The position numbers were made by a program, and so were the translations under genes. From Selaginella moellendorffii (lineage: Eukaryota; Streptophyta; Lycopodiopsida; Selaginellales; Selaginellaceae): a stretch of 64,000 bases of DNA. Positions 24,981 to 34,989 of this stretch are shown here, one piece after another. Under the pieces are notes generated by a model. The model was not told the origin of the DNA. It made no database searches and worked only from the letters and a program-made list of their open reading frames with translations. The stretch lies in the NCBI RefSeq assembly GCF_000143415.4, contig NW_003314262.1, forward strand, positions 5,535,876-5,599,875, in the 5' to 3' direction. Position 1 is the stretch's first letter, and every line of letters starts with the position of its first letter.

Positions 24981-27948
24981 CTTCGCTGGTAAGCTCGTGG
25001 CTTCCTTCTCTTCCTTCTAACTCCTTTCTTGGCTTTCGTCCTTGCAGACGCCCGCTACCAATCTAAACTAGAAGTGTAAGCAGTGATATGATCTTTTTTC
25101 GTGTTCTTCCTCCGTGACCGTGTCCACTTTGCCAGGATCCCCTATCTATCCTACGATTCAGGAGGTCAGAGAATCCAGCCAGCGAGAGGAAATGGACCAG
25201 AGAGAGTGTGGGAGGCCAGAGCCGAGTACATGAAACGTACGTATATATCTCACCAGAGAGGAAGAAGAAAAAAGAGAGAGCACTTCGTCGTGAAAGAGAG
25301 TGAGATGATAGTGTGAGTGATCTTCTCCTTGGTTTCTCTCAATCTATCTTCCTATCTTCGTTTTGCTGCCACTTCTCGAGCGTTCTTGCCTCCACCACCC
25401 TCTCCAAAAGAGCCCAGAGAGAAAGAGGGAGAATGAAGGCAAAGCACGGCTGCCTTCTTTCTCACTCTTTCTCCCCCTCTCGAAGCGCGCTACCTAATGG
25501 AGCCTCAAAGCTCGCGCAGTGCCGCGCCTCAATCCCGGGCGATCCCGCGACTGTCCATCCGCATTGCTCACGCGGCGCGCTCAGCCGAGAGGAAAGCCCC
25601 CTGGATCCTGCCCACCACCGACACAGCCCAGCTCCGGCGATGCCGGATTGACGCACCAAACTCGCAGATCCGCAATGTGGGTCGGCAATGTAGGCCGCGG
25701 GGATTCGTGGGCAGTGCTCCGATGGGACGATCGAGGCCTAGATCGCTGTGGATGAATCGCTAGACCCCTCTCTTCTATCTCCAAAACAAAAGGATATCTC
25801 TCCCAGGAGCTCTAAACCCCTCTTTTTCGCTCTTTTTCTATACGATCTTCTCTCTCTCCCAGGCCAGGTGCGTGCCGATTAAATGCTCTGGATGAATAAA
25901 CAAATGCGCGGCGCGGCACAGTGGATGAGAGAGACGAGGACGCGCGCGAGTGAGAAGATCTCTCTCTCCTCTCTTTGCGAGCGGTGCGAATCGAGACTGG
26001 AATCCTTGAGAGCTCGAGGCAATTAGCGAATCCAGCGGAGTGGTGGTAATCAGTGCTCAAAGTGGTGGTGAAAACCACCGAATTGGGGAAGAAACCGATG
26101 AGAGCTTAGCACGCCAAGAATCTCTCTCTCTCTCTCTCGTCAAGCTCTCGTCAATGTTCCTTTGTTGATTTCTTTCTCCTTTCCTGCAGTTTTTTTGTGC
26201 ATGGTTTTTTCCTTCTTTTCGCGTCTCTAATCCTCTGTGAAATCGCAGAGATTTCCACAGTGATGGCATTGAATGCGATTGCCACAGGCTTGCCCGCTTG
26301 GCGTCTCTGTGTACCGCGCGACATTAATTGCGTATATGCACTGGCTCGCTGGCCCCCAATTCTTAGCAGGGGAAAAAGACGAGACGTGTCTGCTGCAAAT
26401 TTCTGCTTGATCATCGAAATTCGTCGCTAGGCCGGCTCCGTTTCCACCAAAGCGTTCGAATTCGATCGGGAATTACGAGCCAATCGACCGGAGCAGGGGC
26501 AAAGTGATAGTGATCTTGCCCATTTTGCGGGCGCGAATTTTTTTGAAAATTTTGAAAATTAGGGCGCTGTTCTAGAGGAATCCTACGACCGTCATTAAGC
26601 CAGCTGTTACGCTTAACGGTTAGCGATTAAGTACTAGCTAACGGAAGTTCTAGGGACTTTTAGGTTAGGTCCGTTTTTTAACTTTTACTCCGGGGGCGTG
26701 CCGGCATTTATTGTAGTGCTCTGCCGTCGGATGGGCGATACTGGGCCTGGCAGCGACGGCTGCGATGCGGAGTTCGTGGGATGTTTCAGGTCAAAAACGC
26801 ATGGCTCGGTGTTTCAACTTGTCGATTGCCAAGATTTTTAAGCATCGATGCGAGTAATCTAATCTACGTGTTTGCATGCTTCGATTGTTTACCATTTTTT
26901 TTTCTAGTTTCTCACCTCGTCGGTCAGTGACCACCTTGAAATTCATAGAAAATGGGCTTGTTTCGATTGATTCGTCTTGCCTTAATGCTGCAAGAACTCC
27001 GCTCAGTTTGTGTTGTTTTGCTTGCTTGCGGATCAAAAACATTCTATAAGATCAATGAATGCTGCACACGGGTTTGGGTTTTGTTTCCTCTCGTCGCCCT
27101 CTTTCCAGGATCAAGTCTCAAGGACATGGAGTTAATATCTGGGTTGCTCAATCTCCCTTTTGGTTATCCTGACGTTTTTTTAACCTTGATCCAGCACAAA
27201 CCCTAGAAAAAGGTGGTGGCGTGGCAGATATCACGTCTTGGTCTCCCTCCCAAACTGCACATTCAATTCCCCTGCGGCAATTGCCAATGTGGCATGCAGC
27301 TGCTACGCAAAAGGAACGCATTCAATTCTCCTGCGAGATCCATCGCTTCGTCTCGTTCGTCTCGAGACAAAAACGGTGGCAACACAACTCAACTCACCAG
27401 CTGTAATTGAAGCGAACTCGAGACCTCACTGCTCGGCCCGCCACCTTTGCTGTTGTTCATTGAATCGAAACGAAATCCACCCATCCGCAGAGCGATCCAG
27501 TCCAAACGTTACATTGATCTTTTCTATGCTTCGTCACACCCTTGGATTCTTTCCCAGCCTTTTATTGTGCTTGTGACGTGAGAGTTTTCTCTCTCCGTGC
27601 CGTGCCGCGCGGCATACCGCCCGCCGGCGGCACGGCGTGGCGGCACCGCCTGCTGGGATGTTGACCGCCACGCGTCATTCAGGTAGCTTTCCATAACCGT
27701 GTGTGGCGGCGATCTTGCCGGAAGATAATTCCCGATGGTCGTGCACACGCCACGTCATGTCTGGCATGCCATGCAATGCGCGTGAAAGAAATCAAATTTT
27801 CTGTTCTTACTTTTACCGCCATTAACTTTCTCACGCAACAGGATATTCTCTGCCGTGGAATATTCAACCTAGAACCCTAAAGAATTTTCGCGCCGAATGG
27901 AAAAATGTGAACGTTGGGGCTTTGTCTAGGGTTTTCCGGGAGCTCGCC
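24981..27948. promoter_or_regulatory. Divergent spacer between HD-Zip IV and CDT1
   Basis: Nearly 3 kb without a recognisable gene. The HD-Zip side (25.0-26.2 kb) has GA/CT-rich stretches, including an 18-nt TC run at 26121-26138, typical of a long 5' leader or promoter. A GC-rich self-complementary stretch lies at 27595-27660. The CDT1 side has an AACCCTAAA telo-box-like motif near 27873 and TCTAGGGTTT near 27925, near the start site. Confidence 0.35.
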
Positions 27949-29524
27949 ATGGAACAACGGGTGAGGCGCAATCTTCTGGGTGGATCGTCTATGGTGCTCG
28001 GCAAGGAGATGGGATCGCCGGAGAAGAAGCTCAAGAAGAGCGCCCCTGCTTCCAAGAGGTACATTCTTTGTTCTAGGGTCTGGATCCGAGACCGTGGGTT
28101 TGGGCGCCAGGGCGCTGGAGGAATTTTTCGAGGCTCTAGAGTCGACCGTGGCGCTGCTGAAGATTCGTAAGCAGTCGTGTACATTCGCTGCTGTGTCTGC
28201 GCCTGTGGAGGCCCTCACAAAGAGGTTTTCTTTTTTTTCTTGTGTTCTTTCTTCTTACATTGTCTCTCATTTGGGCAGGCGTTTTCTTCGCTCTCATCTG
28301 GCCAAGATCAAGTATCTCTTCCCGGAAGCGGTCGAATGCGACTCTTTTACGTGGAAAGACCCCGACACCTCTTCGTTAAAGACGGACATACGGATAAAAC
28401 TCCTACCATTTTCTCCCGAGCAGCCAGCTTCCGTGTCGAAATCCGTCAGTGGAATGGCGAGAAAATGGAGTGCCGACACCGTCGCTCGGAGGCGTGAATT
28501 TCAGAAGAGGATTGCTGCCTTCGAGAAAGATGACGAGGTTCCGGAAGCACAGCTCGTGGAAGAAGTGACGAAGATCAAGGTTCCAGACTTGGACACAGGC
28601 GCGGCACCCATCCCCAACGTTTTAGCTGGCAAAGTGGTGATCAAGTCTGGATACGAGGATATAGTCGAGCGGAGGCTTCAGTCGGACGATGCAATAACTA
28701 CGTCGCATTTCTCACCTTCGTTTCGTCGCCACTTCTCCGCAAGACAGAGAAAAGTGGAATCTTCTGAGCTACAACAAGCTTCTCCAGAGCCTGAAACTCC
28801 TCAAACCTGCAAGGTTGCTCCTCGAGCTACGACAGGGGCATTCACGGGTCCCGATTCTACTTCCAGGCTTTATGCTTCCGCTGATACTCTTCCAAAGATC
28901 GATCACGACGCTCCCACACCTCCGAGGCGTCAGAGCGTTGTCAAATCTCTCCAGTTCGGAAGTGCGGAAAAGAAAAAAATTCTCGAGTCTATTCCAAACG
29001 ATCTTCTTCACTCGGTAAATTCCTGTTGAGTTTCAGAGGAGTGCTGACAAGGCTTTTTTTTTCTTAGGTGCATGAAAAGGAACAGAAGGAGCTAGAGGAA
29101 AAGAGCATAGACAAGAGACGACAACAGATGCTTTCCGGGCTTCCACACTTTCTCAACATGACAAGGCTCATTTTTCAATCCTTGGGTCGCAGCACAATGC
29201 TACACAAAGACCTCGTCGAGCAAATCGAGTCCTCCGCAACTGAAATAACAGACAAAAGTACGTGAATGTTTTCTTTAAAGGTTTTTGTGACAACTAACGC
29301 TGGAGGAATCGACAGATGAAATCGAGGAAAGGCTGCAGTTGCTACTAGAGCTAGCTCCGGAGTGGATTTCCTCGCGAGCTTCACTTGTTGGAGGCACGCT
29401 TTACAGGTGAAAGCAAGCAGCACTTTACACTCCGATCTTGTTTTTAACCGAAATAGTTGCTCTCAGGGTCCAAAAGACGGCTGAATTTTCCACGATCCGC
29501 AAGAGAATGCTGGATGCTGCTTAA
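27949..29524 (+). CDS. CDT1: CDT1-like DNA replication licensing factor
   Basis: Six exons: 27949-28058, 28111-28224, 28279-29014, 29068-29257, 29316-29406 and 29467-29524, giving 432 residues. The geminin-binding/MCM-loading region is seen in ALEEFFEALESTVALLKIRK, TFAAVSAPVEALTKR and RFLRSHLAKIKYLFPEAV. The C-terminal winged-helix domain covers KRRQQMLSGLPHFLNMTRLIF to the end. CDT1 loads the MCM2-7 helicase with ORC and CDC6 at origins in G1. The protein is shorter than the ~570 residues usual in flowering plants, with a short N-terminus, and a typical LPEKY opening is not clear. The second half of exon 3 is Ser/Pro-rich linker. The long frame starting at 27980 reads through intron 1 and is not the real N-terminus; an in-frame upstream ATG at 27907 is possible. 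Confidence 0.88.
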
Positions 29525-29560
29525 AAGGTAAGTTGCCGGTTGTAGCAAAAACCTTTAAAA

Positions 29561-31895
29561 TCAGATTGACGCCGGAAAGGAGCTCATGTTTCCAGAATCT
29601 CTGCCGGACAGTGGCTCCGAAAGTTTGCTGTCTCTGCCGGACTCGGAAAGTTTGCTCGGAGGCCTCGTATCCTGTTCCTTCAGCGATTCCAGAATGTCCT
29701 CCAAGCTCTTCGCCACGTTTGTCATGGACGGCCTCATTTTCCCCCTGACGTCCGTGCATTCCAGAGCCAGCTTCGCCGCACGGTACAGCGGCTCCGGCAT
29801 CTCGGGCACAGCCAGGGCCGGATCAAAGAGCTGGTGAAGGGTGTCATCGTTGAGCAGCTCCTTGGCCCAGATGACAATGTTTTGCACCGGCCGGAAGTGA
29901 TCAACTGGCTTCTGGCCAGAGAGAAGCTCCAAAAGAACAACTCCGAAGCTGTAGACGTCGCTCTTAGTGGTGAGTTTCATGAAGAATCCATACTCGGGGT
30001 CGAGGTAGCCGGGAGTTCCGACGATGGTCATGTTGCTGAGATGAGTTGCCGATCCCAGCGGGCCAAAGAGCGACAGTCCAAAGTCCGAGACGTGAGCGTT
30101 CCACTCGTCGTCCAAGAGAATGTTGGCGGACTTCACGTCCCGGTGGATGATGGGCGGACAGGCATACTTGTGGAGGTACTCCAGTCCGCGAGCGGCTTGA
30201 GCAGCGAGCTTGATCCGGCAAATCCACTGCAGGCCAGCGCTCGGCCCAGATCTCGCGAAGATGTTATCATACAGCGATCCTCTCGACATGAACTCGAAGA
30301 CGAGCAGCTTCTCCTCCATGCAGTAGCCGACCAAGTTTACCAGGCACGAGTGGTGCGTTCTCGTGAGGAGCTGGAGTTCCTTCTCGAAGAGCTCGCTCGA
30401 TCTGCCAAAAGTTTGTGAGGTGGTGGGAGGAACGAGAAATCGGAAAGCTTGATCGATCTTACCTGGTGCTTGAAGTGCTAGCTCGCTTGATCGCTACTGC
30501 CTGGCCGTTCTCTAGCACGCCTTTGTAGACAGTCCCAAACGCTCCCTTGCCGAGCACCATCTCTTCGCTATAGCTGTTCGTCGCGACTTCCAGCTCCAGG
30601 GCCGACATAGCGAGCGCTTGACCGGCGGACCGCTCGTTCTCGTTCTTGCTCGCTACCGCCTCTAGCTTCCCGTCACCCTGTTGCTTTGGATCATCCTCTT
30701 TGCTCTTCTCACGCCGGAGGAGATAGAGCCATGTCGCTAGCACGAGCAAACTTCCCAAGAACAAAGCTGCCGCGATGAGCAAGATCACCAGAGCAGTGGA
30801 ACGAGGCTGCGATCTTGTGTCGCATTTCCTATCGCCTAACGGACCGCAAGGAGAAGCCTCGGAGTTGCCAACGCACACCGAGCAATCCAAGCACACCTTG
30901 TCTCTCACCACTGGGCACAGCTGATCCGCGGCCTGGAACTGGCTCCTCCCACACTCGCTGACGCACATTCCCCGGCTGATCGTGAAGTTCTTCTGGTACC
31001 GAGGATACCACACCGAGTTGCCCCAGCACACCACGTCCATGGGAGGATCCATCCTCATCCCGCAAGTGTAGAAGTCCCCGGCGGCGATCTGCGAGAAGGA
31101 AACGTCCAGTGGAGCCATGAGCTTGCCGTTGTCTTGGTCTCCCCAGCATAGAACTTGGCGATTGTCCGCGCGGATCCCACAGGTGTGATAGAGCCCTCCA
31201 GCGATGGATAGAAACTGCAGTCCAGTGGGAGGGATCGACTGTCCATGGTCGGCGGTCCCCCAGCAGCACAGCCTCCCGAGTAGAGTCACTCCACAGGCAG
31301 TGTTTCCTCCCGCGAAGATGGATCCAAAGGTCTCGTTGGATGGCTGCAAGATCTCCTTGCGGAGATCGCCCCAGCAAGCCACTGTTCCAGCTTGAGTGAG
31401 GCCGCAGGAGAATCCCCAGCCGGAGACCAAGCTCGCGAATGCCATTCCAGCCGGCGGCGCTGGGATCCTCCCCCAGCAATCCACGAATGAGTTGTCGCTG
31501 CGTAGCGCGCAGACGTGGAATCCCCCGGAGGCCACGATCGAGTAGCTAACTTGCTGAAGTTCTTGCGGGACTTGGAGCTCTCCCCAGCAAACAATGAAAT
31601 GCGATCCATACTCGACGCCACAGGCGAAGTGCCCGCCGCCGGAGAGCGCCAGGAACTGGGTCGTGTCGGGCGGATTGCTCCCGTTGTGGTGAATTCCCAT
31701 GCATCTAACGCGGAGATCCGTGGCGTGGAGAGCGCACAAGGCAAAAGTACCTGGGATTGGGATGCCGGGGTCTGCACTGCCGCTCCACATGGCGGCGATC
31801 GTCCCCATGGGGCTGAATCCACGCACGGATGATCGCTGCTGGAGGATCGCGAGGGCGACGATGAAGAGCCAAATCGCTGCTGTAGTGTTGAGCAT
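29561..31895 (-). CDS. CRINKLY4-like receptor kinase, gene 1
   Basis: Two exons, 30463-31895 and 29561-30401, with a 61-nt intron, encode 757 residues. The order is: signal peptide (LFIVALAIL); seven-bladed RCC1-like ectodomain with repeated CWG endings (VCWGEL, DCWGRI, ACWGDL, CCWGTA, LCWGDQ, VCWGNS); a Cys-rich TNFR-like stretch (CVSECGRS to DRKC); and one membrane span at about 366-393. The kinase has GKGAFGTVYKG, VAIKRA, HRDVKSANILL, DFGLSLFG and GTPGYLDPEY. All catalytic residues are present, so it should be active. CR4/ACR4 acts in epidermal and asymmetric-division signalling, and a peptide ligand is likely. The ATG at 31895 directly precedes the signal peptide. A paralog lies 0.67 kb upstream in tandem. 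Confidence 0.94.
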
Positions 31896-32110
31896 TTGAT
31901 CTTGAAATGTGGCGCCGCCAGGACGAGAGAGAGAGAGAGAGAGAGAGGAGAGATCACGATTTGGGAGATCGAAAAATATTACCCGGATTTGAGAGGTTGG
32001 CGACAAGACCCACGACAGATTCTGCGACAAGAGGATTAGAAGTCCTCATATTATGCAAGAGTGAGAGACAGAGAGAGAGAGAGAGTTTTAGCCCCGGGTG
32101 ACGGATTAAA
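31896..32110. promoter_or_regulatory. GA-repeat leader of CR4-like gene 1
   Basis: Two GA runs, at 31925-31948 and about 32068-32085, sit just upstream of the start codon. On the sense strand they are CT-rich, as often seen in plant 5' leaders and GAGA-factor sites. Confidence 0.4.
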
Positions 32111-32275
32111 CGATCTCCTTGGTAGATTCCCTAGAATATTCAGAAACTTTAATTTCTTAAATAAACTACTGTGCTTGATATTAAAAGTATATTTCTCCCA
32201 GGTTTAAAATCAATTATAGTAAAACGTTAAAAAAAGTTTGCAAATATTTTAATATTTTGTAATCATATTCAAAAT

Positions 32276-32562
32276 TCAATGTGCTTCATACCTAACTAAT
32301 CCTCGACTACACAACTCTTGACAAATATGTAGACGCCCAAATTGTAGCAGTATAGTCACTTCAAACCGCCCTCCATCTTCTTTCCGCTGCAATCTCTTTT
32401 GGGATATTTCTATGAAGTGGTGCCCATTGAAACGTTCCAGGTGACCAAGAAGGATAACGTCTTGAGTGTGTAGCTTGAACGAATCATAGATTTTGATTGG
32501 AATACCCTCTCCAGTATTAAAACTCACTTTTGCCGCCAAAAAGTTTTTAAACATTTGAAGAC
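32276..32562 (-). other. Unidentified open frame downstream of CR4-like gene 2
   Basis: A stop-free minus frame of about 95 codons has ordinary protein composition (for example VSFNTGEGIPIKIYDSFKLH). It lies just after the kinase stop in a different frame. I do not recognise it. It may be a remnant of another gene or transposon, or chance. Confidence 0.25.
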
Positions 32563-32565
32563 GAC

Positions 32566-34831
32566 TTAGATTGCATAGTAGACTGGAGCCTCGCCGCGGC
32601 TGTCTTCTTGTGCATGGAGTTCCTCCAAAATCTCCTCCAAGCTCTTGGCCACCTCCGTCATGGACGGCCTCTCCTTGCCGCTCACTTTGGTACACTCGAG
32701 CGCGAGCTCTACCGCGCGGTACAGCGGCCCCGACGCAGCCGGCACGTCCAGGGCCGAGTCCAGCACCGCGTGCAGCGCGTCATCCTCCATCAGCTCCACC
32801 GCCCAAGCCACGATGTGGCGCGCTGGCCGGAACGGGTCCATGGGCTTGGCGCCCGACAAGAGCTCGAGCAGCACCACTCCAAAGCTGTAGACGTCGCTCT
32901 TGGACGTGAGCTTCATGGATAATCCATACTCCGGGTCGAGATAGCCGGGAGTTCCAACGATGGTCATGTTGCTGAGGTGAGTTGCCGATCCCAGTGGGCC
33001 GAAAAGTGAGAGTCCGAAGTCCGAGACGTGGGCGTTCCAGTCGTCGTCTAGAAGGATGTTGGCCGATTTCACATCCCTGTGGATGATCGCCGGACAGGCG
33101 TACTTGTGGAGATATTCGAGTCCGCGAGCGGCTTGAGCGGCGATCTTGATCCGGCAAATCCACTGGAGGCCAGCGTCTGGACGTGATCCACAGAAAATGT
33201 TGTCGTAGAGTGATCCTCTCGACATAAACTCGAAGACGAGGAGCTTCTCTTCCATGCAGTAGCCGACCAAGTTAACCAGGCACGAGTGGTGAGTTCTCGT
33301 CAGCAAATGGAGTTCCTTCTCGAAGAGCTCGCTGGATCTGTTTAGTTTACAAGGCGAAGATAGAAAAACTCTCGAAGGAAAATGAAGACTGTGAAGTACC
33401 TGTTGTTGGAGATGATAGCTCGTTTGATCGCTACTGCTTGACCATTCTCTAGCACGCCTTTGTAAACAGCCCCGAATGCTCCCTTGCCGAGCACCATCTC
33501 ATCGCTATAGTAGCCCGTCGCAACTTCAAGTTCTAGCGGCGACATAGCGACCACGCGCGGCGCAGCAGAGAAATCGTTTTCGTTCCTGGTTGCTGGAATC
33601 TCTTTCTTGCCAGCATCTTGTCTGTCATCCTCTTTACGTCTCAGGCAGAGATAAGCGCAAATCACTGCAAACCCCAGGGCCAGGATCACCGCCACCAATA
33701 TCAGCACTAGAGCAAGCCTTCTTCTAAGCTGACGTTGATAACTTCGAGCGCTTGCGGTAGTAGAGATTCCAAAGCCACACATCCTATCAGCGCTGGCACC
33801 GCACGCCGATATCTCTTGCATGTTGAGGCACTGTGAGCATGCCAGGCACACCTTGTCCCGCAAAACAGGACATGGCAGCGAGAGCTGGTCGAACTGGTAC
33901 TCGTCTCTTCCACACGCGCTCACGCACGGAGCCGGGCTGACGTTGAAGCTCGCTTCATGAGGATAGACCACCGAGTTCCCCCAGCAAAGCACTTGCATGG
34001 CTCGATCCAATCTCACTCCACACGTATAGAAGTCCCCAGCCGCAATCGCGGAGAACGGTACGTCCAAAGGAGCACTAAGTTGCGCATGCTCGTTGTTTCC
34101 CCAGCACAGGACGCGACGATCATCCGCCCGGATCCCGCAAGTGTGATACAGTCCCCCAGCAATCGCCAAGAACTTAAATCCAACCGGAGGACGAGACTGG
34201 CCATGATCATCTCCTCCCCAGCAGCCTAAGTCCCCTAACGAAGTTACTCCACAGACGTTGGAACTTCCAGCAAAGATGGCCCTGAAAGTCTGGTTAACCG
34301 GCTGCGCTACATCCTGCCTAAGTCCCCCCCAGCAAATCGCTGATCCCTCTCGAGTGAGCCGCAGGAGAATCCCTTCCCGGAGATCAAAGACGCAAACGCC
34401 AGCTTTGGAGGAGGCTGATCGATGTTCCCCCAGCAATCCACGTTTGAGTTGTCACCGCGTACCGCACAGACGTGATCACCACCCGAGGCTACGCTGGTGT
34501 AGCTAACCTGTTGGAAGGTGTCCGGGACAGTGATGATTCCCCAGCAAACTAAGAAGTGGGATCCATAGTCGAGGCCGCAAGTGAAGAGGCCACCACCGGA
34601 GAGCGCGAGAAACTCCTTCTCCTTTGGCGGAAGGCTGTTGTTGTGTGAAGTTCCCAGGCATTCTACATAGAGAGCCGTGGCTTGTATGGCGCATACAGAG
34701 AAAGCACCTGGAACGGGGTTGTCTTGGCCGCTCCATGTCGCGGCGATCGTTCCCATAGGATTGAACCCCTCGGCTGGAAGGCTTGCGAGGAGACATGCCG
34801 CAAGCACCGCTGCCGCTACGAAAGGGGGCAT
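32566..34831 (-). pseudogene. CRINKLY4-like receptor kinase, gene 2, with one-base frameshift
   Basis: Same two-exon structure as gene 1: 33400-34831 and 32566-33337. The architecture is also the same: signal peptide, CWG-type RCC1-like repeats, Cys-rich segment, membrane span, and kinase with VAIKRA, HRDVKSANILL, DFGLSLFG and GTPGYLDPEY. The frame breaks once, at about 34359-34361. There the sense sequence has TGCGGCTCACTC where gene 1 has TGCGGCCTCACTC, one C fewer, within the fourth repeat. The two halves (start to 34307 and 34436 onward) are otherwise clean. A single lesion in an otherwise intact 750-residue gene means a very recent pseudogene or an assembly error. If real, the product would be a truncated secreted ectodomain without kinase. 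Confidence 0.9.
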
Positions 34832-34989
34832 TTCTTGCTCGATTTCTTGGCGAGAGCCGCGGCGCCGGTGTGGGGAGGAGTAATGGAGCGATAGAGCAAG
34901 AGGAAACCTGCGCAGCGGATTTTCCAAGATCCATGTGGCATGTCGATCCAGACAAGATCGTTTGCTGATTTCCCAAGGAACATCCCATA

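Noticed and set aside
26121-26138. TC run as possible CRISPR-like or satellite array
   Set aside because: Simple dinucleotide repeat; there are no spaced repeats with spacers in the window and this is a plant genome.
27980-28278. N-terminal part of the 349-codon frame across CDT1
   Set aside because: It reads through two introns; the GT-AG joins at 28058/28111 and 28224/28279 give the CDT1 family sequence instead.
30829-31479. 216-codon minus frame inside the CR4-like gene 1 ectodomain, in another frame
   Set aside because: It overlaps the clearly coding receptor frame with RCC1-like repeats; composition is a shadow of that frame.
31286-31957. 223-codon minus frame overlapping CR4-like gene 1
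   Set aside because: Low-complexity Ser/Arg shadow of the real gene in a shifted frame.
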